Notes under the pieces: generated by a model | Told to the model about the DNA's origin: nothing | Databases searched by the model: none | What the model saw: the letters and a program-made list of their open reading frames with translations, nothing else | Assembly (NCBI GenBank): GCA_015075325.1 | Contig: JABTUP010000014.1 | Span: 1 to 64,000 of the forward strand | Length of the DNA stretch: 64,000 nt | Origin: Flavobacteriales bacterium | GTDB taxonomy: Bacteria; Bacteroidota; Bacteroidia; Flavobacteriales_E; Vicingaceae | Reading direction: 5' to 3' | Position numbers and translations under genes: made by a program | In this document: piece after piece, positions 8,421-17,450 of the stretch | How positions within the stretch are numbered: position 1 is the stretch's first letter | How the letters are laid out: the number at the start of each line of letters is the position of its first letter

Positions 8421-8462
8421 TAAGCAAACAACTTTGTTTTACTGCACAAAGTTGTTTGCTTA
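8421..8462. repeat. 16-bp perfect inverted repeat between the polyamine genes
   Basis: Arms TAAGCAAACAACTTTG (8421-8436) and CAAAGTTGTTTGCTTA (8447-8462) surround a 10-nt loop. No long T-run follows on the minus strand, so it may be an mRNA stability or partial termination element between the synthase gene and nspC rather than a full terminator. Confidence 0.75.
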
Positions 8463-8490
8463 GCCCCTCCTTCGGAGGGATTGGGGAAGC
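8463..8490 (-). repeat. Interspersed CCCCTCC...GGAGGG palindromic repeat
   Basis: The sequence holds CCCCTCC, a TTCG loop and GGAGGGATTGGGG. It is the same kind of repeat as the two copies near 57534 and 57621, in the orientation of the second. It starts directly after the inverted repeat and stops just before the synthase stop codon. Confidence 0.7.
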
Positions 8491-8492
8491 TC

Positions 8493-9695
8493 TTAAACCT
8501 CTAAATCAATGTTGTGAAGTTCGTGCCAAGGCAAACCCTGTACATTTAATTCAGCCATAAATGGGTCTGGATTAAATTCTTCTACATTAAATACTCCAGC
8601 TCCTTTCCATTCGCCTTTTAAGAACATCATTGCTCCAATCATTGCAGGAACACCTGTGGTATAAGAAACACCTTGAGTACCAGTTTCTTTGTATGCTACC
8701 TCGTGTTGACAGTTGTTGTAAACGTAATAGGTTTTTTCTTTTCCGTCTTTTATTCCTTTAATTCTACAACCAATTGAAGTCTCGCCAGTATAGTTTTCAC
8801 CTAAATCGCCAGGATTTGGAAGTACCGCTTTTAAAAATTGAATTGGAACTATTTCTTTTCCTTCATACATAATTGGGTCGATACGCGACATACCAATGTT
8901 TTGAATTACTCTTAAGTGAGTTAAATATTCTTGACCAAAAGTCATCCAAAAACGAGCTCTTTTTAGTGTAGGGAAGTTTTTTACCAATGACTCTAACTCT
9001 TCGTGGTAAATCACATACGATTCTTTTGGTCCGATGTTAGGATAATTAATTGGTTGGTGAATTTGGTGCGGTTCAGTTTCTACCCATTTACCATTTTCCC
9101 AATATTTACCTTTTTGAGTAACCTCTCTAATGTTAATTTCTGGGTTAAAGTTGGTTGCAAAAGCTTTACCATGGTCGCCTGCATTACAGTCAACAATATC
9201 TAAATAATGGATTTCATCAAAATGATGTTTAGCAGCATAAGCAGTAAAAATTGCTGAAACACCTGGATCGAAACCACAACCTAAAATAGCTGTTAAACCT
9301 GCTTGTTTAAAACGGTCTTGGTAAGCCCATTGCCAGCTGTATTCAAATTTTGCTTCATCAATTGGCTCATAGTTGGCTGTATCTAAATAATGAACACCTG
9401 CTTCTAAACAAGCATCCATAATGGTTAAATCTTGGTATGGCAACGCCAAATTCATACAAATTACAGGTTTGTGTTTTTTAAACAACGCTACCAATTCAGG
9501 TACATTATCAGCATCCACTTGGTCGGTTGTAATGTTTACACCTAAATCTTTTTTAATTGATTCTGCAATTTTATCGCATTTCGATTTTGTTCTACTTGCT
9601 AAAACAATATCAGTAAAAATTGCAGGGTTCATTGCACATTTGTAAGTAGCTACTTGCCCTACTCCTCCTGCTCCAATAATAAGTACTTTTGACAT
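8493..9695 (-). CDS. Carboxynorspermidine synthase (saccharopine dehydrogenase family)
   Basis: A 400-residue NAD(P)-dependent enzyme. A Rossmann motif VLIIGAGGVGQVATYK opens the protein, DTANYEP lies near residue 105 and GCGFDPGVSAIFTAYA near 150. This is the layout of carboxynorspermidine/carboxyspermidine dehydrogenases, which condense aspartate semialdehyde with a diamine. NspC, encoded 115 bp downstream on the same strand, would decarboxylate the product. Together they form a short triamine pathway. A TAATTTCG promoter element lies 26 bp before the ATG. Without genetics a lysine-pathway saccharopine dehydrogenase cannot be excluded, but the nspC neighbour makes that unlikely. Confidence 0.9.
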   Translation of the reverse strand: MSKVLIIGAGGVGQVATYKCAMNPAIFTDIVLASRTKSKCDKIAESIKKDLGVNITTDQVDADNVPELVALFKKHKPVICMNLALPYQDLTIMDACLEAGVHYLDTANYEPIDEAKFEYSWQWAYQDRFKQAGLTAILGCGFDPGVSAIFTAYAAKHHFDEIHYLDIVDCNAGDHGKAFATNFNPEINIREVTQKGKYWENGKWVETEPHQIHQPINYPNIGPKESYVIYHEELESLVKNFPTLKRARFWMTFGQEYLTHLRVIQNIGMSRIDPIMYEGKEIVPIQFLKAVLPNPGDLGENYTGETSIGCRIKGIKDGKEKTYYVYNNCQHEVAYKETGTQGVSYTTGVPAMIGAMMFLKGEWKGAGVFNVEEFNPDPFMAELNVQGLPWHELHNIDLEV

Positions 9696-9720
9696 ATTTT
9701 TATAAATTTTATTTAGGCTA

Positions 9721-9728
9721 CGAAATTA
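9721..9728 (-). promoter_or_regulatory. Promoter -7 element TAATTTCG for the polyamine genes
   Basis: The minus strand reads TAATTTCG 26 bp upstream of the synthase ATG, a variant of the Bacteroidota consensus. It probably drives the synthase and, by read-through, nspC and the genes behind it. Confidence 0.5.
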
Positions 9729-9778
9729 CTTGTTTTTAATCAAAACTAAAGTTTTGTAATTGTTAAATGATTCTTTTT

Positions 9779-11392
<1,614 letters not shown>

Positions 11393-11404
11393 TTATAAGG
11401 GCTG

Positions 11405-11412
11405 CGAAGTTA
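11405..11412 (-). promoter_or_regulatory. Promoter -7 element TAACTTCG for the ABC-F gene
   Basis: The minus strand reads TAACTTCG 25 bp before the ATG at 11380, in the 64-bp gap behind the DUF2237 gene. Confidence 0.5.
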
Positions 11413-11444
11413 AGGATTTTAAGGGAATTTTTATGATTTTCTTT

Positions 11445-11825
11445 TTACATCTCCTGCTTACTATAATAAGCATGTTTAATTAACACCTCCATTGGGACAA
11501 TGCTTAACGTTTTTTCGTTGGTAGCTTCTAACACCACCTTTGGAGCGCAACCATTTTCGTGGGCTTCTAAAAACCTAGAAGCACACAAACACCATTTATC
11601 GCCCGCTTTTAAACCCGGAAAATCCCACTCAGGTATTGGTGTTATTAAATTGTTGCCCATTTGATAAGAGAAATCTAAAAATTCGGCAGTAGCAACAACA
11701 CAAACAGTATGCACACCGAAATCAGTTCCGTCGGTATTGCAACAGCCGTCTCTAAAAAAACCTGTTAACGGTTGGTTGCTACAAGCAATTAAGGGTTCAC
11801 CGAAAATATTGTATTGTTGTTCCAT
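11445..11825 (-). CDS. DUF2237 family protein
   Basis: A 126-residue soluble protein with the full DUF2237 pattern: NIFGEPL, GFFRDGCCNT with paired cysteines near residue 28, HTVCVVAT, FPGLKAGDKWCLCASRF near residue 75, and the ending VVLEATNEKTL. The conserved Cys residues suggest metal binding or redox chemistry, but the family has no known function. The start is preceded by a short palindrome (11867-11885) and a long AT-rich gap. It is the last ordinary chromosomal gene before the OLD-type gene. Confidence 0.92.
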   Translation of the reverse strand: MEQQYNIFGEPLIACSNQPLTGFFRDGCCNTDGTDFGVHTVCVVATAEFLDFSYQMGNNLITPIPEWDFPGLKAGDKWCLCASRFLEAHENGCAPKVVLEATNEKTLSIVPMEVLIKHAYYSKQEM

Positions 11826-11866
11826 AGTTATTTTTATTATTTCTTGTAGTTAAAACTTACTAAACG

Positions 11867-11885
11867 ATAGCTGATTTGCAGCTAT
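11867..11885. promoter_or_regulatory. Palindrome upstream of the DUF2237 gene
   Basis: ATAGCTG, a 5-nt spacer and CAGCTAT form a perfect 7-bp inverted repeat 42 bp upstream of the DUF2237 start. It could be an operator or an mRNA leader hairpin. No regulator can be assigned. Confidence 0.4.
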
Positions 11886-12242
11886 TCAGTTGCTAAATTA
11901 CTCGATTAAAGGCAAAATAAGTAAAATTTACCACAGATTTCATTCATTTTTACAGTTTACTTTCCCCCATTTTTTTTCTAAAAAAATGTATAACGTGTGT
12001 TTAATAACAAAAAAGTGCTTGAATAGTTACCAAAAATAGTAGGCTTGTTAAAAACTTTTAATTAAAAACACCCTTAATCAATTGACTTTGTGGTAGAAAA
12101 AAGCGAATTTCGTTTTACATAGTGTAAAAAATACCTCTCCTGAGTTTTTCTAGGGATTAAAACGATTTCTTACACAGATGTTACTGCCAACCATATAGCA
12201 GAATCAAATAATTAACTCATTTTTTTAAAAATCAATCGACTC
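11886..12242. other. Non-coding AT-rich gap before the OLD-type gene
   Basis: About 360 bases without a credible reading frame. It contains A/T runs, a 7+7 bp palindrome at 12113-12129 and no clear TAnnTTTG element close to the OLD-type start. A small RNA or a regulated promoter could lie here, but I see no direct evidence. Confidence 0.5.
12113..12129. promoter_or_regulatory. Palindrome TTTTACA-TAG-TGTAAAA
   Basis: Perfect 7-bp arms around a 3-nt centre lie 113 bp before the OLD-type ATG. The form is that of an operator for a dimeric repressor. No repressor gene is adjacent, so the role is only suggested. Confidence 0.4.
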
Positions 12243-13832
12243 ATGTTAAGTTTACAAAATATAGAAGCTGCAAAAAACAAACTGTTGTATTGTGACTCAA
12301 CTACCTTTGTTAACAATGATAACAGCTTCCGTTATTTTATAAATCAGATAAAAATTAATGATTTTAGACATATAACAAATCTTGATTTAACTTTTGAACA
12401 TCCAGTTACAGTAATTTCAGGGACAAATAAAATTGGCAAAACAAGTCTACTATTGTTAATTGCTTGTAGTCATGAGAATTTTCAAAAGTATGATTCTACA
12501 AAACCTGAAACTGTTTTAAGAAATCATATCTGGCGTGATGTATTTAATTTTACATCTTACGAAACTGCTACTAGAAATTATTCTTATGAATTATTTTGGA
12601 GAGTTGGTAATCAAAATAGAAATGGTGAAGGAAAAAGAAGAGTAGGAAGTCAATCGTGGACAGGTTTAGGAAAAGGAAGTAGTGATGTTAATCGAATTAA
12701 TGCAAAAATTAGAGATAAGCAAGTTAGGCTTATTGACTTGGAAAGATTACTGCCTGCTAGAAATTTTTCTAACAGTTTAAGAAGAAAGGTTGACATTGCA
12801 GGGAGAGTAAGATTGCATGAAGATATTGAACATGCTTTTAATTATATTTTTGAAAATGCAGTTCCGTTTGAAATCTATAGTATTGGATCTCACATTAATA
12901 AAATGGCTTACCTACTTTCTCCATCAGGAACTCAATTAGTAGCTGGACAAGAATCGTATTCTAGTTTTAATGCAGCATCAGGTGAAGAATCACTAATTAA
13001 TATTTTAGTTGACATATTTGAAGCCCCACAAGATTCCTTAATTATGATTGATGAGCTTGAAGCAGGAATTCATCCTAATATTCAAAGAAGACTTGCTGAT
13101 ATAATTCAATATATATCATGGCAACATAAAAAACAATTTATCTTAACAACACATTCTCCTTCACTACTTGCTGCGTTTCCTCAAAAATCTAGAAAATTTA
13201 TAGATAAAAAAATGAATGGCGAATTTGAGGTAATTTCAAGTATTTCTGTTAATGCGGCATTTTCTAAAATGGACTCTAAAGGATATCCATTAGTTCAATT
13301 ATACTGTGAAGATAATGAAGCAGAATTTATTATTAGGAATATTTTGATTTCAATAAATCAAACAAAAAAGCATTTTGATAGGCTTGTAAACATTGTAATT
13401 TCTGGTCCTATAGATCAAGTTAAAAATGATTACCAAAGACATAAAAAAAATTATCGTCAAATGAGATTAAAAATAGGATTCTGTTGTGTATTTGATGGAG
13501 ACCATATTAATCATCCAAACTATTCAATATTCCATGAGAACCCAGACGAGCATACTTTTTTTCTATATCCTTACACTGCACCAGAAAAGTTTCTAGTTAG
13601 TTCTTATTTAAATGCTCATACGAATGCACAGCTAACTACCGCATTAAATCATTCTGATCACCATGCATTATTTCAAGAAATGGTTAATTTAGGTTTAGCA
13701 GTTGATTCAGCTCAAGCTAGACAATTATGTTGGCAAACATTTGAAAATACCCCAGAATTTAACAAGCTTAAAAATGATTTAACATTATTCTTAATTAAAA
13801 CAGTAACACATTTTTCAAAATTAAGTGACTAA
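12243..13832 (+). CDS. OLD-type ATPase with C-terminal TOPRIM-like nuclease domain
   Basis: A 529-residue fusion. The ABC/SMC-type ATPase has Walker A GTNKIGKTS (60-68), signature SGEES (246-250), Walker B LIMIDE (266-271) and switch His304 (LTTHSPS). From about residue 345 a TOPRIM-like domain follows, with a likely catalytic Glu356 (LYCEDNEAE) and a DGD pair at 418-420, then a helical tail. This is the build of OLD nucleases, several of which are phage-defence effectors alone or with a partner such as a UvrD-like helicase. No partner lies beside it. A Gly/Arg/Ser-rich insert spans residues 121-150. Flanks are 400-bp gaps, which suggests acquisition as a single gene. Confidence 0.85.
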   Translation: MLSLQNIEAAKNKLLYCDSTTFVNNDNSFRYFINQIKINDFRHITNLDLTFEHPVTVISGTNKIGKTSLLLLIACSHENFQKYDSTKPETVLRNHIWRDVFNFTSYETATRNYSYELFWRVGNQNRNGEGKRRVGSQSWTGLGKGSSDVNRINAKIRDKQVRLIDLERLLPARNFSNSLRRKVDIAGRVRLHEDIEHAFNYIFENAVPFEIYSIGSHINKMAYLLSPSGTQLVAGQESYSSFNAASGEESLINILVDIFEAPQDSLIMIDELEAGIHPNIQRRLADIIQYISWQHKKQFILTTHSPSLLAAFPQKSRKFIDKKMNGEFEVISSISVNAAFSKMDSKGYPLVQLYCEDNEAEFIIRNILISINQTKKHFDRLVNIVISGPIDQVKNDYQRHKKNYRQMRLKIGFCCVFDGDHINHPNYSIFHENPDEHTFFLYPYTAPEKFLVSSYLNAHTNAQLTTALNHSDHHALFQEMVNLGLAVDSAQARQLCWQTFENTPEFNKLKNDLTLFLIKTVTHFSKLSD

Positions 13833-13858
13833 ATTAATGGCAGTAAGTAACAACGGGT

Positions 13859-14100
13859 AGCAAATATTGCTCGTCTGTTGCTAGTGGAAAATATATTATC
13901 TTAACTTCCTTACTCCCTCGCTATTACAAGTTTAGCGAAGCGTAACTTGTGGTAAATGAATACATCACTACACTACTTAATTACATTTTTTCTCTTGTAT
14001 TGCCACTGATTTTTCACAAATTAACTTGGAAACAGCACAACTACTCACGCCTTTGGCGTGATTTCAATCTGTGTAAATCTGTGTAATCTGTGGCTAAAAC
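13859..14100. repeat. Cluster of interspersed repeats and hairpins
   Basis: The 412-bp gap between the OLD-type gene and htrA carries no gene. It holds AGCAA-ATA-TTGCT at 13859-13871, an imperfect hairpin ACAAGTT...AACTTGT with a GCGAAGCG core at 13925-13950, TCACGCC-TTT-GGCGTGA at 14045-14061, and three tandem ATCTGTG units at about 14067-14093. Similar degenerate sequences fill other gaps in this window. They look like chromosomal repeat debris. Some may act as terminators for the OLD-type gene. Confidence 0.6.
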
Positions 14101-14205
14101 TTATAAAAAAAATTATGGTTCTGAATTTAATATTTTTTAAGAATTTGCTTAACATTTTTTAACACCAAGTGGGCATTACCCTCTTTAAAAACAGCGTTTT
14201 TGTGC

Positions 14206-14214
14206 TAAATTTTG
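14206..14214 (+). promoter_or_regulatory. Promoter -7 element TAAATTTTG for htrA
   Basis: TAAATTTTG lies 30 bp before the ATG at 14245. It differs from TAnnTTTG by one extra base in the spacer. Confidence 0.4.
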
Positions 14215-14244
14215 TAGTTGTAAATCTTTTAAAACTTAAACGTC

Positions 14245-15708
14245 ATGAAAAATTCAGTCAAACAATTTAGTTCAATGCTTTTTATAGCATTATTAAGTGG
14301 TATTTTTTCTGTATTTATTTACCAAAAATTAGTTAACCCCAGCACCATTACTGTGGTTGAAAACAAAACCCCAACAAACCAAGGTGTTTTAACCAACCTT
14401 AATATTAAAGATGGTAGTTTAACCAATTTTGAATATGCTGCCGAAGTTTCTACCAATGCCGTGGTGCACATCAAAACCGAATCGGTTTACCAGCAACAAG
14501 TAGATCCGTTGTTTGAGTTTTTCTACGGTCGTTCGTTTAAACAAAACCCACAAGTGGTGCAAGGAGCTGGCTCTGGGGTAATTTTATCGGAAGATGGTTA
14601 CATTGTTACCAACAACCACGTAATAGACCGAACAAGCACCATTAATGTAACACTAAACAACAAAAAAACATACCAAGCCGAACTGATTGGAACCGACCCA
14701 AGCACCGATTTAGCATTACTAAAAATTAATGCAAACGGTTTACCTTCGGTAAGTTTCGGTAACTCTAACGAGTTAAATGTTGGGCAATGGGTATTGGCAG
14801 TTGGAAATCCATTTAACCTAACATCAACCGTTACTGCAGGAATTATTAGTGCAAAAGCCCGAAACATTAATATTTTAAGCGGTAACAACAGCAATGGCTT
14901 ACCTCCTATCGAATCATTCATCCAAACCGATGCAGCAGTAAATCCGGGTAACAGTGGCGGTGCATTGGTAAATGCAAATGGCGAATTAATTGGAATTAAC
15001 ACAGCCATTCAATCCAACACCGGTTCTTATACTGGTTATTCGTTTGCAATTCCATCAAACATTGTTCAAAAAGTGGTTAACGATTTAAAAGAGTTTGGAA
15101 CTGTACAACGTGCGTTTATTGGCGTTAGCATTCAAAATATTGACGAAAATGTTGCTAAAGAATTAAATTTAAAAGATTTAACAGGAGTTTATGTAAACAG
15201 TGTTACCAAAAATGGTTCTGCTGCCAAATCAGGCATTAAATCGGGCGATATCATTAAAAAAGTGGGCAATAAAAAGGTTACTGATGTTCCTGAATTGCAA
15301 GAACAAATTAGCCAATTTAGACCGGGCGACAAAGTAAACATTACCATTTACCGCGACGAAAAAGAAATGGAAATTCCGGTTACCCTTAAAAACCTTAATG
15401 GTGAAGAAGATTTAATTTCTTACGAAGAAAACAAGATACACCGTTTGTTGGGTGCTCGTTTGGGCGATTTGGATTCGAAAGAAAAAAAGGAATTAAACAT
15501 TGAAAACGGCATAAAAGTAGAAGAAGTTTTTGCAGGTAAATTGAGAAGTGTTGGTATTCGAGAAGGCTTTATCATTACCAAAATAAACCAAACTCCTGTA
15601 AAAAATGTAAAAGATTTTACCAATACCATCAGTAGTTTAAAAGGTGGCGTTTTAATTGAAGGTTTTTACGAAAACGGTAAACGAGAGTTTTATGGCTTTG
15701 GTGTTTAG
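14245..15708 (+). CDS. htrA: HtrA/DegP-type periplasmic serine protease
   Basis: A 487-residue Do-like protease. An N-terminal hydrophobic segment (about 9-27) serves as signal or anchor. The trypsin-like domain has catalytic His125 (TNNHVID), Asp155 (STDLALLK) and Ser237 (NPGNSGGA). Two PDZ domains follow at roughly 275-375 and 390-487. These proteases and chaperones degrade or refold damaged envelope proteins. The gene is monocistronic, with its own promoter element and a strong terminator. The GVLTNLN-rich stretch after the anchor resembles Bacteroidota homologues. Whether it belongs to the DegP or DegQ type cannot be decided. Confidence 0.95.
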   Translation: MKNSVKQFSSMLFIALLSGIFSVFIYQKLVNPSTITVVENKTPTNQGVLTNLNIKDGSLTNFEYAAEVSTNAVVHIKTESVYQQQVDPLFEFFYGRSFKQNPQVVQGAGSGVILSEDGYIVTNNHVIDRTSTINVTLNNKKTYQAELIGTDPSTDLALLKINANGLPSVSFGNSNELNVGQWVLAVGNPFNLTSTVTAGIISAKARNINILSGNNSNGLPPIESFIQTDAAVNPGNSGGALVNANGELIGINTAIQSNTGSYTGYSFAIPSNIVQKVVNDLKEFGTVQRAFIGVSIQNIDENVAKELNLKDLTGVYVNSVTKNGSAAKSGIKSGDIIKKVGNKKVTDVPELQEQISQFRPGDKVNITIYRDEKEMEIPVTLKNLNGEEDLISYEENKIHRLLGARLGDLDSKEKKELNIENGIKVEEVFAGKLRSVGIREGFIITKINQTPVKNVKDFTNTISSLKGGVLIEGFYENGKREFYGFGV

Positions 15709-15733
15709 TTTTATTTAGTTTAGTTAATAACTA

Positions 15734-15761
15734 GCCGTAGGTAAACCTACGGCTTTTTTTT
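15734..15761 (+). terminator. Rho-independent terminator of htrA
   Basis: GCCGTAGG, a TAAA loop and CCTACGGC are followed by eight T residues. This is a textbook terminator 26 bp after the htrA stop. Confidence 0.93.
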
Positions 15762-15767
15762 GCAAAA

Positions 15768-15799
15768 AAAAGTCCTCTATCAATTGATGGAGGACTTTT
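15768..15799 (-). terminator. Terminator of the alpha-oxoamine synthase gene
   Basis: Arms AAAAGTCCTC and GAGGACTTTT enclose ATCAATTGAT with flanking mismatches. Read on the minus strand it gives a hairpin followed by a T-run, right behind the synthase gene. It may work in both directions. Confidence 0.85.
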
Positions 15800-15820
15800 C
15801 GATTATAATAAAACGTACTG

Positions 15821-17071
15821 TTATCTCGAAACAGCAGCTATTTGTTCTGATTTATACTCGCCTTTTTCTAGTTTTACTTTAATAGCTTTAAAAGTATCAA
15901 TGGTGTAATTTACATCATCCATGCTATGAACAGCTGTAGGAATAATTCTTAACATAATAATTCCTTTTGGAACAACAGGATAAACCACAATTGAACAAAA
16001 CAAGTTATAATTTTCGCGTAAGTCGATAATTAAGTTTGTTGCCTCAGGTATATCGCCATTTAAAATAACGGGAGTAACTTGAGTATTTGTTGTTCCAATG
16101 TTAAATCCATTGTCTTTAAATCCTTTTTGAATTGCATGAGCAATAGTCCAAAGTTTTTCGCGTAATTCTGGTTTTGAACGAAGCAATTCTAATCTTTTTA
16201 AATTACCAACAACTAAAGGCATAGGCATTGATTTAGCGAAGATTTGAGAACGCATGTTGTAACGCAAATAGTCAATAACTTGTTCGTCGGCAGCAATAAA
16301 ACCACCCACACTGCCCATAGCTTTGGCAAATGTTCCAAAATAAACATCGATTCCAGCTTGGCAACCTTGTGCTTCACCTGTTCCAATACCAGTAGCACCC
16401 ATTGTTCCAAAACCGTGTGCATCATCTACAAATAATCTAAACTGGTATTTCGATTTTAAGTCAACTATTTCTTTTAATTTACCTTGATTACCCGACATTC
16501 CAAAAACACCTTCGGTAATAACTAAAATACCTCCATTGGTTTTTTCAACAATACGGGTTGCTTTATCAAGCATGCTTGCCAAACTTTCCATGTTATTGTG
16601 CTGATAAACAAATCGTTTACCTTGGTGCAATCTAACGCCATCTAAAATACAAGCGTGAGATTCAGCATCATAAACAATAACATCATTTCTGTCAACTAAA
16701 CTATCAATGGCAGAAACCATTCCTTGGTAGCCATAATTTAATAAAATAGCATCTTGTTTTTGTTCAAACGCTGCCAATTCGGCTTCTAATTGTTCGTGTA
16801 AATTTGAATTACCCGACATCATTCTAGCTCCCATTGGATAGCCTAAACCCCACTGTGCCGAAGCCTCAGCATCAGCTTTTCTAACTTCTGGATGATTAGC
16901 CAAGCCTAAATAATTATTCAAACTCCATTGTAAAACTTCTTTTCCTCGAAATTTCATTCGAGCATTCAGTTCTCCTTCTAATTTTGGGAACGCAAAGTAA
17001 CCATGAGCTTCTTTAGAGTATTTACCTAAAGGACCTCTATTGTTTTTAATTTTTTCAAATAAATCTGTCAT
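15821..17071 (-). CDS. Alpha-oxoamine synthase, probably serine palmitoyltransferase or cysteate acyltransferase
   Basis: A 416-residue fold-type I PLP enzyme. Lys250 (FGTFAKAMG) is the PLP lysine, His219 lies in VDDAHGFGTMG, and His139 in DAESHAC stacks on the cofactor. The family joins an amino acid to an acyl thioester. The length and the N-terminal GPLGKYSKEAHGYF segment fit the Bacteroidota enzymes that start sphingolipid or sulfonolipid synthesis. Serine versus cysteate as substrate cannot be read from sequence, and KBL or BioF activity is a weaker option because no biotin or threonine genes are nearby. The gene stands alone with its own promoter and terminator. Confidence 0.82.
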   Translation of the reverse strand: MTDLFEKIKNNRGPLGKYSKEAHGYFAFPKLEGELNARMKFRGKEVLQWSLNNYLGLANHPEVRKADAEASAQWGLGYPMGARMMSGNSNLHEQLEAELAAFEQKQDAILLNYGYQGMVSAIDSLVDRNDVIVYDAESHACILDGVRLHQGKRFVYQHNNMESLASMLDKATRIVEKTNGGILVITEGVFGMSGNQGKLKEIVDLKSKYQFRLFVDDAHGFGTMGATGIGTGEAQGCQAGIDVYFGTFAKAMGSVGGFIAADEQVIDYLRYNMRSQIFAKSMPMPLVVGNLKRLELLRSKPELREKLWTIAHAIQKGFKDNGFNIGTTNTQVTPVILNGDIPEATNLIIDLRENYNLFCSIVVYPVVPKGIIMLRIIPTAVHSMDDVNYTIDTFKAIKVKLEKGEYKSEQIAAVSR

Positions 17072-17094
17072 ATTCGTTTGTTTTTAAACAGCGA

Positions 17095-17102
17095 CAAATT
17101 TA
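17095..17102 (-). promoter_or_regulatory. Promoter -7 element TAAATTTG for the alpha-oxoamine synthase
   Basis: The minus strand reads TAAATTTG, an exact consensus match 24 bp upstream of the ATG at 17071. Confidence 0.6.
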
Positions 17103-17307
17103 GATATATTATACGATTTTTTAAAGATATAACTGTTTTGTTTTAAATAATTATTAACCGTTGGAGCAATCACAATTGTTAATTTATAATTCCCTGTTCA
17201 TTTTTTTTATTTCTAACTGATATAAATCATAAATTTTATTGAATGTTTTATTGATATTTGCTGCGTGTTACAAGAACATAAATATTATTACCTGTCTAGG
17301 ATTAAAG

Positions 17308-17350
17308 CTCTTTCTTATTTGAGAAATATTAAGGAAAGAGATTCTTTTTT
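17308..17350 (+). promoter_or_regulatory. Attenuator-like hairpin in the tryptophanase leader
   Basis: CTCTTTC at 17308-17314 pairs with GAAAGAG at 17334-17340, the stem is extended by TT/AA across a one-base bulge, and a T-rich run follows at 17342-17350. It sits 100 bp before tnaA in a 379-bp gap that has no other gene. The form is that of an intrinsic terminator or attenuator. I find no leader peptide with a key tryptophan codon, unlike E. coli tnaC, so tryptophan sensing is not shown. Confidence 0.5.
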
Positions 17351-17450
17351 ATAAAAAAACTACTGAATTTATTGAGTTTTTGAATTTAGAAATTTCATTT
17401 CTTCAAATTCTTGCATTTACACATTTACAACTATTTAAATTATTATAAAA

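Noticed and set aside
14066-14094. Tandem ATCTGTG units considered as CRISPR-like array
   Set aside because: Units are 7-10 bp with no spacers; no cas genes are present anywhere in the window.
11826-14244. Retron or other multi-gene system around the OLD-type gene
   Set aside because: No reverse transcriptase, helicase or other frame was found in the flanking gaps on either strand.
14598-15008. 136-codon open frame opposite htrA
   Set aside because: It is antisense to the well-supported protease domain and has no family pattern; the htrA frame explains the DNA.
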